Of a stretch of 64,000 bases of DNA, positions 16,890 through 24,884 are shown one piece after another. Source of the DNA: Amycolatopsis mediterranei (GTDB lineage: Bacteria; Actinomycetota; Actinomycetes; Mycobacteriales; Pseudonocardiaceae); contig NZ_CP100416.1 of the NCBI RefSeq assembly GCF_026017845.1, forward strand, positions 4,187,615-4,251,614. Reading direction: 5' to 3'. The notes under the pieces were generated by a model. The model was not told the origin of the DNA, ran no database searches, and was given only the letters and a program-made list of their open reading frames with translations. Within the stretch, counting starts at the first letter, position 1. Every line of letters starts with the position of its first letter. Position numbers and translations under genes: made by a program.

Positions 16890-19844
16890 GTGATCGCCAA
16901 GCCGCCGGGGCATCCGGATGACGACGCGTTGGTGCCATCCCGCCGGTCGTTCCTGCGGGGGCTGGCCGCCGTGGGGGCGCTGCCGCTGACCCCGGCCTTG
17001 CTCGCCGCTGAGCCGGCCTCCGCCGCGAGCGACGGCTTCCCGCTGGTTGCGGGCGGCGTCGCCGCTGATGTGTTCGTGGACGCGGGCGACGACGTGGCCG
17101 TCCGCCGCGTGGCCGGTGACCTGCAGGCGGACATCGAGCGGGTCAGCGGGGTGCTGCCCATCCTGACGAACCGCACCGCCGGGCTGTCCCGTGCGGCGGT
17201 GCTGATCGGCACGATCGGCCACAGCCCGGTCATCGACAAGCTCGTCGCGTCCGGCCGCCTCGACGTTTCCGAGGTCGCCGGGCGCTGGGAGGCCTCGGTG
17301 ACCCAGGTCGTCGAGGCGCCGATCGCCGGGGTCGACCGCGCGCTGGTCGTCGCCGGCAGCGACCGGCGCGGCACCGTGTACGGCGTCTACGACCTGTCCG
17401 AGCGCATCGGCGTCTCCCCGTGGTACTGGTGGGCCGACGTGCCGGTGCCGCACCGGGACACGGTGACCCTGCCGCCGGTCACGGAGAAGCGGCGTGAGCC
17501 GGCGATCCGGTACCGCGGCATCTTCCTCAACGACGAGGACAACCTGTCGCAGTGGGCGTATCGGACGGCGGAGCCCGGCAAGCACATCGGGCCGGTGACC
17601 TATACCCGGATCTTCGAGCTGATGCTGCGGCTCAAGGCGAACTACCTGTGGCCGGCCATGCACCCCGAGTCGGACCACTTCAACAAGTACCCCGACAACG
17701 CACGGCTGGCCCACGAGTACGGCGTCGTCGTCGGTTCGAGCCACCCGGAGGCGTTGCTGCGCAACAACGTGCACGAGTGGCAGCCGTGGGCGGAGGCGCA
17801 CCGCAACCCGGACGGCAGCCTCCCGGAGTACGACTACACGGTCAACCCGCAGACGATCCTCGACTACTGGCGGGCCCGCGCGAAAGCCAACGCCCGGTAC
17901 GAAAGCGTCTGGACCGTCGGCATGCGCGGGATCCACGATTCGGGCTTGGTCACCAAGAACGCCAAAACCACGGCCGAGCGGGTCGCGGTGATGAACGACA
18001 TCATCACCCAGCAGCGCCGGATCCTGGCGGAAGAGGTCGGCCCCGCGGCCGGTGCCGTGCCGCAGATCTTCATCCCGTACAAGGAGGTGCTCGACCTCTA
18101 CAACGCGGGGGTGCGGGTGCCCGACGACGTGACGCTGATCTGGCCGGACGACAACCACGGGAACATGCGGCAGCTGCCCACGGCGGCCGAGCGGCAGCGC
18201 TCCGGCGGAAACGGCCTGTACTACCACCTCTCCTACTGGGGAGCACCGAAGAGCTACCTGTGGCTGGACACCACGGCGCCCGCCAAGATCTGGCAGGAGC
18301 TGCGCCGGGCGTACGACAACGGGGTCCGCCACACCTGGATCGTCAACGTGGGCGACCTGAAGTCGCAGGAGACCGGGCTGTCGTTCGCGATGGCGCTCGC
18401 CTGGGACATCGACCGGTGGCGCGCGGAGGACGGGCAACCCCGGCTGGCCGACTGGGCCGGTCGCCAGTTCGGCGCCGCGTACGCCCGGGAGATCGCCGAG
18501 ATCCGGCAGGGCTACTACGAGCTGGCCGCGGCGCTGCGCCCCGAGTTCATCCAGAGCGGGGTCTTCTCCCTCGTCCACCACGGCGACGAGGCGGATCGGC
18601 GGATGGCGGCGTACCGGAGCCTCATCGACCGCGCCGAAGCGGTGGGCCGGCTGCTGCCGGCGGCTTACCAGGACGCCTTCTTCGAGCTGCTGCTGTATCC
18701 GCTGACCGGTGCGTACCTGATGAACCTGAAGTTCGTGTGCGCCGACCGCAACGCGCTCGCCGTCAAGCAGGGCCGCGGGGCCGGGGTGAACGTCTTCGCC
18801 GACCTCGCCGAGCGGGCCCAGGCCGACGAGGAGGCGCTGACCCGCCGCTACAACACCGCGATCGCCGGCGGCAAGTGGAAGGAGATCATCAACCCCTACC
18901 CGGCCAACGTCCCCAAGGCACCGCGGGTGCCCGCCGTGACCAGACTGACCCGGACCAGCGCGGTGGGTCTCGGCGTGGCCGCCGAGGGCAACGAAACCGG
19001 CGTCGCCCGGCCCTTGACGTTCTCTTCGTACCCCCGGAACCGGCGGTTCATCGACGTCTTCAACACCGGTTTCGCCCCGCTGACCTGGCAGGCGTCCCCC
19101 AGCCACTCCTGGGTGCAGGTCAGCACCACGGCCGGGACCACCCCGGACCAGGCGCGGATCTGGGTCAGCGTCGACTGGGCCGCGGCCCCGTCGGGTGTCA
19201 GCAGCCCCCAGGTGCGCATCACCGGCGCGGGTACCACGGTGACCGTGCCGCTGCAGGTCGTCAACGACGGCGAGCAGGGCCGGGCCACGGCGACCGGTTT
19301 CGTCGAGGCACACGGTTACGTGTCGATCGAGGCCGAGCACTACGACCGAATAGTGCCCCGGTCCGGGGCGACCTGGCAGACCATTCCCGGCCTCGGCCGG
19401 TCCGGTGCCGCGGTCATCGGTGCGCCGTTCGACGCGGCACGCCTCGACGGCGACAGCCGCACCGTGGCGCCCGAGCTCCAGTACAACGTCCGCTTCGCCA
19501 CGGCCGGCACCTTCCCGGTCACCGTGTACCGGCTGCCTTCGCTGGACGAACGCGGCACCCGCCGGCTCGCCATCGGCCTCGATTCAGGCACCCCGATCCT
19601 GCTCAAGGGCACGGGGGTCACGTCCGCCACCGCCGCGTGGTCGCGCAACGTGGTCGAGGGCGTCGAGAAGCTGACCACGAACGTCACCGTGGACCGGCCG
19701 GGCGAGCACGTCCTCAAGCTGTGGATGGTCGACCCGGCGAACGCCGTCGACCAGATCGTCATCGACACCGGCGGGCTGCCGGCGAGCTACCTCGCCCCAC
19801 CGGAAAGCTTCCACCCTGCTTTCAACCCGAACCCCGGCCGGTGA
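16890..19844 (+). CDS. Secreted GH115 xylan alpha-1,2-glucuronidase
   Basis: A 984-residue exported enzyme that removes (4-O-methyl-)glucuronic acid from xylan. The GTG at 16890 follows GGAAGGGGACAGTCCC and is the first start that places the Tat motif SRRSFLRGLAAVGALPL near the N-terminus. The family core is clear: RYRGIFLNDEDNLSQW, LKANYLWPAMHPESDHFNKY, VVGSSHPEALLRNN, WPDDNHGNMRQLP and HTWIVNVGDLKSQETGLSF. The C-terminal 300 residues form the GH115 C-terminal beta domains (TWQASPSHSWVQV and YVSIEAEHYDR). It is divergent from GH53 and under the same putative operator. Confidence 0.9.
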   Translation: MIAKPPGHPDDDALVPSRRSFLRGLAAVGALPLTPALLAAEPASAASDGFPLVAGGVAADVFVDAGDDVAVRRVAGDLQADIERVSGVLPILTNRTAGLSRAAVLIGTIGHSPVIDKLVASGRLDVSEVAGRWEASVTQVVEAPIAGVDRALVVAGSDRRGTVYGVYDLSERIGVSPWYWWADVPVPHRDTVTLPPVTEKRREPAIRYRGIFLNDEDNLSQWAYRTAEPGKHIGPVTYTRIFELMLRLKANYLWPAMHPESDHFNKYPDNARLAHEYGVVVGSSHPEALLRNNVHEWQPWAEAHRNPDGSLPEYDYTVNPQTILDYWRARAKANARYESVWTVGMRGIHDSGLVTKNAKTTAERVAVMNDIITQQRRILAEEVGPAAGAVPQIFIPYKEVLDLYNAGVRVPDDVTLIWPDDNHGNMRQLPTAAERQRSGGNGLYYHLSYWGAPKSYLWLDTTAPAKIWQELRRAYDNGVRHTWIVNVGDLKSQETGLSFAMALAWDIDRWRAEDGQPRLADWAGRQFGAAYAREIAEIRQGYYELAAALRPEFIQSGVFSLVHHGDEADRRMAAYRSLIDRAEAVGRLLPAAYQDAFFELLLYPLTGAYLMNLKFVCADRNALAVKQGRGAGVNVFADLAERAQADEEALTRRYNTAIAGGKWKEIINPYPANVPKAPRVPAVTRLTRTSAVGLGVAAEGNETGVARPLTFSSYPRNRRFIDVFNTGFAPLTWQASPSHSWVQVSTTAGTTPDQARIWVSVDWAAAPSGVSSPQVRITGAGTTVTVPLQVVNDGEQGRATATGFVEAHGYVSIEAEHYDRIVPRSGATWQTIPGLGRSGAAVIGAPFDAARLDGDSRTVAPELQYNVRFATAGTFPVTVYRLPSLDERGTRRLAIGLDSGTPILLKGTGVTSATAAWSRNVVEGVEKLTTNVTVDRPGEHVLKLWMVDPANAVDQIVIDTGGLPASYLAPPESFHPAFNPNPGR

Positions 19845-20076
19845 AGGCGATGGTGAGCGTGACCGTGCTCGCCCGGTTCCCGTGCGCTTCGCGTCCGCCC
19901 GCCTCGAGGCTCCCCGGGCCCGGAGCGTAATCGGTACTTGCCAGGACTGTGTCGCCGTCGCGCCGAACCCGGAACGTTGCGGCGAGGGGAACGCCGCGGT
20001 TGACTTTCTTTCTTCAGAAACCTAACAATGTCTCGGGCTGAGTTCCCCCGCTCATCGACGAGGCAAGGCGGTTCGG
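19845..20076. other. Intergenic, nothing recognised
   Basis: About 230 bp after the GH115 stop with no gene, clear promoter or hairpin that I can support. Confidence 0.4.
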
Positions 20077-20324
20077 ATGGCATCGAGGCCGGCGGTCTTC
20101 GTCACGACCCTGCTCATCGGCTCGGCGGCACTGCTGGCTCCCGGTAGATCCTCGCCGACGAGGCGATCCGCTTCTTCGGCATCGGACAGCCGGCCGGCAC
20201 CTGACTGGCCGGCGCGCAGTCCAGCCGGCGCCCCGGCGCCGCATCGGCGAGCCGCAGCAACGGCGCTGCCGCGCAGCTGAGGGACTGCAACGGGGCAGCC
20301 GACCAGAGGTGGATCCGGCGTTGA
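20077..20324 (+). pseudogene. Remnant of a secreted CBM13 (ricin-type lectin) protein
   Basis: An ATG at 20077 opens a signal-like segment (VFVTTLLIGSAALLAPG) that soon loses coding character. In a different frame, 20256-20324 encodes SNGAAAQLRDCNGAADQRWI and a stop. This is the last beta-trefoil repeat of a ricin-type lectin, with the DCNGxxxQRW signature. The catalytic middle is missing, so this is an internally deleted gene. Confidence 0.5.
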
Positions 20325-20332
20325 GGGGAGGG

Positions 20333-20358
20333 GAACCGCCCAACCTCGCGGGCGGTTC
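20333..20358. terminator. Hairpin with 9-bp perfect arms
   Basis: GAACCGCCC, loop of 8 bases, GGGCGGTTC. It lies 9 bp after the stop of the CBM13 remnant and 48 bp before the CE4 gene. No U-tract follows, as is common in high-GC actinomycetes, so a terminator role is likely but not certain. Confidence 0.5.
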
Positions 20359-20405
20359 GCCGTCGCTCAGCCGCCGGCCGATCACAAGAAAGCAGGACGC
20401 TGATC

Positions 20406-21070
20406 GTGCAACGTTTCCGCACCGTCGGACTGACCGCTGTCGCGGTGGCAGCCGCCGGAATCGTCAACGCGAGCCCTTCGTACGCCGCCGCCTGCGGCAA
20501 CGGGGTACGTCGGGCTCACCTTCGACGACGGCCCGACCGGCAACACCCCGGCCTTGCTCAACGCGCTCGCAACGAGCCGGCTGCGGGCCACGATGTTCAA
20601 CGAAGGCCGGTTCGCTGCCGCGGACCCGGCCGGGGTGCGCGCCGAAGTCAGCGCCGGCATGTGGATCGGCAACCACAGCTATACGCACCCGCACCTGACC
20701 CAGCCGGGCAAGGCGCAGATCGACTCGGAGATCTCCCGCACCCAGCAGGCCATCGCGAACGCCGGCGGGGGCACGCCGAAGCTGTTCCGCCCGCCGTTCG
20801 GTTCGAGCAATTCGACGGTGCGGTCCGTCGAAGCGAAGTACGGCCTGCGGGAGATCATCTGGGACATCAGCACCGGAGACTGGAGCGGCGTCAGTGTCGA
20901 CGCGATCGTGCAGGCCAACAGCAAGCTCGCCGACGGCCAGATCATCCTCATGCACGACGGGCCGCCCAACACGGTCACCGCTCCCGCGCATCGCGCAGGT
21001 ACTGGCCGGTCATGGCTTGTGCGCGGGCATGATCTCCCCACAGACCGGACGCGCTGTCGCGCCGAGCTGA
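20406..21070 (+). pseudogene. Secreted CE4 polysaccharide deacetylase with two frameshifts
   Basis: A GTG at 20406 starts a signal peptide (TVGLTAVAVAAAGIVNASPSYA). At about 20501 a run of four G shifts the frame by one, after which the CE4 catalytic domain continues: YVGLTFDDGPTGNTPALL (metal Asp-Asp), NHSYTHPHL (metal His pair), FRPPFGSSN, WDISTGDWSG and IILMHDGPPN. At about 20985 a second shift leads to the natural end LPRIAQVLAGHGLCAGMISP and a stop at 21070. All five CE4 motifs survive, so the gene could be intact if the two shifts are sequence errors. CE4 enzymes deacetylate xylan, chitin or peptidoglycan; the context favours xylan. Confidence 0.7.
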
Positions 21071-21271
21071 CGGGGGAATCGGTCCGGCCGCCCACGGTTG
21101 TCGTCAGCGGCTGCGGCGAGGCGGCAGGACAAGGCGGGCGCGGGGGTCCAGCAGGACGTCGGCGGGGTCGAACTTCCCGGCCGTCGCCCGGATTTCGGGG
21201 TCGTCGAGCGGCCAAACGGATCGTCTCGTCGAGGCTGTCGGCCGCGGTAGCCGGAACGAATCAGGATCCTC

Positions 21272-21285
21272 AGTAAGCGCTTTCA
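21272..21285. promoter_or_regulatory. LacI-like operator upstream of GH43, site 1
   Basis: AGTAAGCGCTTTCA shares AGCGCTTTCA with the site at 16723. It is about 90 bp upstream of the GH43 ATG and probably near its promoter. Confidence 0.5.
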
Positions 21286-21313
21286 ATGGTTCAAGGATTC
21301 GGCTACTCTTGCC

Positions 21314-21327
21314 TGAGAGCGCTTCCA
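21314..21327. promoter_or_regulatory. LacI-like operator upstream of GH43, site 2
   Basis: TGAGAGCGCTTCCA, a near-palindrome on the same AGCGCT core, 42 bp downstream of site 1 (four helical turns, centre to centre) and 49 bp upstream of the GH43 start. Two in-phase sites would suit cooperative or looped repression. Confidence 0.55.
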
Positions 21328-21376
21328 ATCGTGAGTTCCTCAGCGTCACCATCATCGGATTGCCAACGGAGGCACC

Positions 21377-22339
21377 ATGTCGGCCGCTCGATCACGGTTC
21401 ATCGCAGTCGTCTTGTTCGCGACGGCGCTCCTCGCTCCGCCGGCCGCCGCGGCGGCTGCGTACCCCAATCCGGCCCGCGTCACCGGTGACGTCGGCGTGC
21501 ACGACCCGAGCGCGGTGAAGCGCGCGGACGGCAGCTACCTGGTGGCGCACACCGGGGACGGCATCGCGTTGAAGACCTCCACCGACCGCGTGGCTTTCCG
21601 CAATGCCGGTTCGGCGTTCCCGAACGGCGCGCCGTGGACCACGGCCTACACCGGCGGGAGCCGGGCCTTGTGGGCGCCGGACATCTCCTACCACAACGGC
21701 CAATACTACTTGTACTACGCGGCATCGACGTTCGGCTCCAACCACTCGGCGATCTTCCTGGCCACCAGCCCGTCCGGCGCTTCCGGCAGCTGGACGAACC
21801 GGGGCCTGGTCGTCGAATCCCGCAGCAGTGACAACTTCAACGCCATCGACCCGAACCTCGTCGTGGACGAGGTGGGACGGTGGTGGCTGGACTTCGGCTC
21901 GTTCTGGTCGGGCATCAAGCTGATCCAGCTGAACCCGGCGACGGGGCTGCGCCAGGGCAGCGCGATGGCCGCCATCGCCGGGCGCGGCGGCGGCGCGATC
22001 GAGGCGCCCTACATCGTCAAACGCGGCCAGTACTACTACCAGTACGTGTCGTTCGACCTGTGCTGCCGCGGCGCGGCGAGCACCTACCGGGTGATGGTCG
22101 GCCGGTCCACCAGCGTCACCGGGCCCTACACCGACCGCAACGGCGTGCTGATGACTTCTGGTGGCGGCACCGAAATCCTCGCCGGCCACGGCAGCATCCA
22201 CGGGCCGGGCCATGAGGCGGTGCTCGCCGACAACGGCAGCGACCTGCTCATCTACCACTACTACGCCGACAACGGTGCTTCCCTCCTGGGCATCAACCGC
22301 CTGACCTACGACTCGGCGGGCTGGCCGCAGGTCGTCTGA
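21377..22339 (+). CDS. Secreted GH43 endo-1,5-alpha-L-arabinanase
   Basis: A 320-residue five-bladed beta-propeller enzyme that cuts arabinan side chains. GGAGGCACC precedes the ATG and a Sec signal ends near PPAAAAAAYP. The three catalytic acids are visible: Asp43 in VHDPSAV, Asp in FNAIDPNLVVDE, Glu in GAIEAPYIVKRGQYYY. The HGPGHEAVL loop, the usual calcium/active-site histidine of arabinanases, is also present. It has two LacI-like operators upstream and an acetylesterase gene downstream. Confidence 0.9.
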   Translation: MSAARSRFIAVVLFATALLAPPAAAAAAYPNPARVTGDVGVHDPSAVKRADGSYLVAHTGDGIALKTSTDRVAFRNAGSAFPNGAPWTTAYTGGSRALWAPDISYHNGQYYLYYAASTFGSNHSAIFLATSPSGASGSWTNRGLVVESRSSDNFNAIDPNLVVDEVGRWWLDFGSFWSGIKLIQLNPATGLRQGSAMAAIAGRGGGAIEAPYIVKRGQYYYQYVSFDLCCRGAASTYRVMVGRSTSVTGPYTDRNGVLMTSGGGTEILAGHGSIHGPGHEAVLADNGSDLLIYHYYADNGASLLGINRLTYDSAGWPQVV

Positions 22340-22446
22340 ACGTTCGATTGCAGCCGGAAATCCATCTCTGTTTTTCCGTGCGCGCTCACGAATTCGCTCC
22401 GGTCGACCGCGGTATTCGAATGACTCGAACAGGAACGAGGCAAGCC

Positions 22447-23463
22447 ATGACGATCGGCACGAAGGCGCGGGCCACGATGCTCGTGGTAACGCTCCTGACC
22501 GCGGTCACCACGATGGTGCACCCGGCCGCAGCCGCCACGGGTGACGGCTCGCCGTCCGACTCGAACATCAGGTACTTCGGGCGGTGGGACACCCGGTCTC
22601 CGGGCGCCTACGTGCCCGGGTGGACCGGGGCGTACGCGGTGCTCGGCTTCACCGGCACCACGGTGAAATTGCGCCAACGCAGCGGTGTCGACCTGTACAC
22701 GAGCATCGACGGCGGTGCTTGGGTGTCGTACCGGAACGTCGGCGGAACCGTGAACCTGACACCGTCCCGGTTGCCCTCGGGCACGCACACGCTGCGGGTG
22801 GCCTACCGCCAGGACGCCGGTTCCTACCACGGTGACGAGGTTTTCCAGGGCGTGGTCCTGGATTCCGGAGCACACACGGTGGCGGTGAGCGTGCCGTCCC
22901 GGATCGTCGAGTTCGTCGGCGACTCGATCACGGCGGGCTACAAGTCCTCCAAGGAGGCACTGACCGCGTACGGCTGGCTGACCGCGGAGAAGCTGGGCGC
23001 CGCGCACACCGAGATAGCCCGGCCCAGTGTCTGCCTGTACCCGTCCTCCGACGGGTGCATCGGCATGCGGGACCGGTACTTCAAAACCGGTTTGGACACC
23101 AGCACCCCGGACTGGGACTTCTCCCGCTATCAGGTCAGCGACGTGGTGATCAACCTCGGCACCAACGACCGCGGGCACAACGTGTCCGGTGCCCAGTTCC
23201 AGAGCGCGTATGTCACATTGCTGCAGCGGATCCGCGCGAAGTACCCGAACGCCGCCGTCCATGCGATGGAGATCTTCAAACAGTGGTACGTCACCGAGAC
23301 GAAGGCCGCGGTCGCGGCCCGGAACGGCGCGGGTGACAGCAAGGTGCGCTACGTCGCCACCGAAGGCTGGATCGACCCGGCCACCGACACCGCGGACGGC
23401 ACCCACCCCAATGACGCGGGGCACCGGAAGATCGCCGCCCGGCTCGCCGCGGTCATCGGGTGA
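22447..23463 (+). CDS. Secreted acetylesterase: CE2-type N-terminal domain plus SGNH hydrolase
   Basis: 338 residues. ACGAGGCAAGCC precedes the ATG at 22447; a signal peptide ends near HPAAAATG. Residues about 40-150 form the jelly-roll domain of CE2 esterases (YFGRWDTRSPGAYVPGWTGA). The SGNH domain follows, with VEFVGDSITAGY (Ser160), INLGTNDRG and DGTHPNDAGH near residues 317-326. CE2 enzymes deacetylate xylan or other sugars. It is in line with GH43 upstream and the cutinase-like gene 29 bp downstream, a likely short operon. Confidence 0.85.
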   Translation: MTIGTKARATMLVVTLLTAVTTMVHPAAAATGDGSPSDSNIRYFGRWDTRSPGAYVPGWTGAYAVLGFTGTTVKLRQRSGVDLYTSIDGGAWVSYRNVGGTVNLTPSRLPSGTHTLRVAYRQDAGSYHGDEVFQGVVLDSGAHTVAVSVPSRIVEFVGDSITAGYKSSKEALTAYGWLTAEKLGAAHTEIARPSVCLYPSSDGCIGMRDRYFKTGLDTSTPDWDFSRYQVSDVVINLGTNDRGHNVSGAQFQSAYVTLLQRIRAKYPNAAVHAMEIFKQWYVTETKAAVAARNGAGDSKVRYVATEGWIDPATDTADGTHPNDAGHRKIAARLAAVIG

Positions 23464-23492
23464 CCAAGACACCAAGGAAGGGAGAGGCTCGC

Positions 23493-24779
23493 ATGTTCCG
23501 CAAACTGAGGTGGGCGGTGGCTCTGGCCGCCGTCGCGGTCGTTCTCGGGATCGTCACGCCGGTGGGCGCCCGACCGGCCTTCGCGGCCGGCAACCCGTAC
23601 CAGCTGGGGCCCGATCCGACCACGGCGAGCGTCGCGGCCACGCGGGGGACGTTCGCGACCGCGGAACTGACCGTGGGTGGGGGGAACGGCTTCGCTGCGG
23701 GGAAGATCTACTACCCGACCGACACTTCGCAGGGCACGTTCGGGGCGATCGCGATCGTGCCCGGCTACACCGCCACCTGGGCGGCCGAGGGCGCGTGGAT
23801 GGGGCCCTGGCTGGCCTCGTTCGGTTTCGTCGTCATCGGGATCGACACACTCAGCCGCAACGACTACGACACCGCCCGGGGCACTCAGCTGCTGGCGGCC
23901 TTGGACTACCTGACCCAGCGCAGTTCGGTCCGGGACCGGGTCGACACCAAGCGCCTGGCGGTGATGGGGCATTCGATGGGTGGCGGTGGTGCGATGTACG
24001 CCGCGCTGCACCGGCCGTCGTTGTGGGCCGCGGTCGGGCTGGCGCCGTTCAGCCCGTCGCAGAACCTGACCACCGACCAGGTCCCCACCCTGTTGCTGGC
24101 CGGGCAGAACGACACGACGGTCACGCCGTCGAGTGTGCAGAGTCTCTACAACGGCATCCCGGCCGCGGTGGAGAAGGGCTACCTCGAACTGACCGGTGCG
24201 GGCCACAGCTTCCCGACGTCGTCGAACTCGGTGATGATGCGGCGGGTCATCCCGTGGCTGAAGATCTTCGTCGACCGCGACACCCGCTACAGCAAGTTCC
24301 TGTGCCCGTCCCTGGCGGATTCGACCGGCATTTCGGGCTACCGCAGCACCTGCCCGCTCGACGTTCCGGGCGGCGGTGACCCCGGGCCGGGTGACCAGGT
24401 GCGCCTGGTGGGCGCGGGCTCCGGCAAGTGCGTCGACGTGCCGAACCAGTCGCAGGCCAACGGCACCGCCCTGGTCGTCTGGACCTGCAACGGCGGGACC
24501 AACCAGCGCTGGACCCCGACTGCGGCCGGCGAACTGCGGGTCTACAACGGCGCGAAGTGCATGGACGCGGGCGGCGGTCAGCCGGGAACAGCGGTGACGA
24601 TCAACTCGTGCGGCGGCAGACCCGGTCAGAAGTGGACGGTCAACGCGAACGGCACGATCACCAACGCCCAGGCCGGTGCCTGCCTCGACGTGTCCGGTGC
24701 CGGCACCGCCGACAACACGCCGGTCATCGTGTGGAACTGCACGGGCGGGGCCAATCAGGCCTGGACCCGCCAGGTGTGA
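23493..24779 (+). CDS. PET hydrolase/cutinase-family esterase with C-terminal CBM13
   Basis: 428 residues. The ATG at 23493 follows GGAAGGGAGAGGCTCGC; a Sec signal ends at GARPAFAAG. Residues 39-289 align over their whole length with actinomycete polyester hydrolases (LCC/TfCut2 type): oxyanion loop VPGYTATW (Tyr92), elbow MGHSMGGGG (Ser161), QNDTTVTP (Asp207), GAGHSF (His238), DRDTRYSKFLC and a final Cys271/Cys287 pair. The substrate-site Trp of known PET hydrolases is Phe186 here. A Gly/Pro/Asp linker (290-301) joins a ricin-type lectin of about 125 residues with repeated QRW/QKW/QAW motifs. Natural substrates are probably cutin or acylated polysaccharides; activity on PET is untested inference. 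Confidence 0.85.
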   Translation: MFRKLRWAVALAAVAVVLGIVTPVGARPAFAAGNPYQLGPDPTTASVAATRGTFATAELTVGGGNGFAAGKIYYPTDTSQGTFGAIAIVPGYTATWAAEGAWMGPWLASFGFVVIGIDTLSRNDYDTARGTQLLAALDYLTQRSSVRDRVDTKRLAVMGHSMGGGGAMYAALHRPSLWAAVGLAPFSPSQNLTTDQVPTLLLAGQNDTTVTPSSVQSLYNGIPAAVEKGYLELTGAGHSFPTSSNSVMMRRVIPWLKIFVDRDTRYSKFLCPSLADSTGISGYRSTCPLDVPGGGDPGPGDQVRLVGAGSGKCVDVPNQSQANGTALVVWTCNGGTNQRWTPTAAGELRVYNGAKCMDAGGGQPGTAVTINSCGGRPGQKWTVNANGTITNAQAGACLDVSGAGTADNTPVIVWNCTGGANQAWTRQV

Positions 24780-24884
24780 GGGACCGGGGAGGCGACACCC
24801 GTCGCGCTCGTGCACCTGCGCGTCGTCCGCGCGGGAAACCTGTGCGCCTTGTCTTGCGCGACGCCGGCCTCGAGCCCTGACGGG

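Noticed and set aside
16734..19340. Minus-strand 868-codon open frame
   Set aside because: Antisense shadow of GH115; low-complexity composition without any family motif.
21104..21355. Minus-strand frame with KFDPADVLLDPRARL, faintly like the end of an FAD-linked oxidase
   Set aside because: Too short and overlapping the GH43 operators; the similarity is not strong enough to call a remnant.
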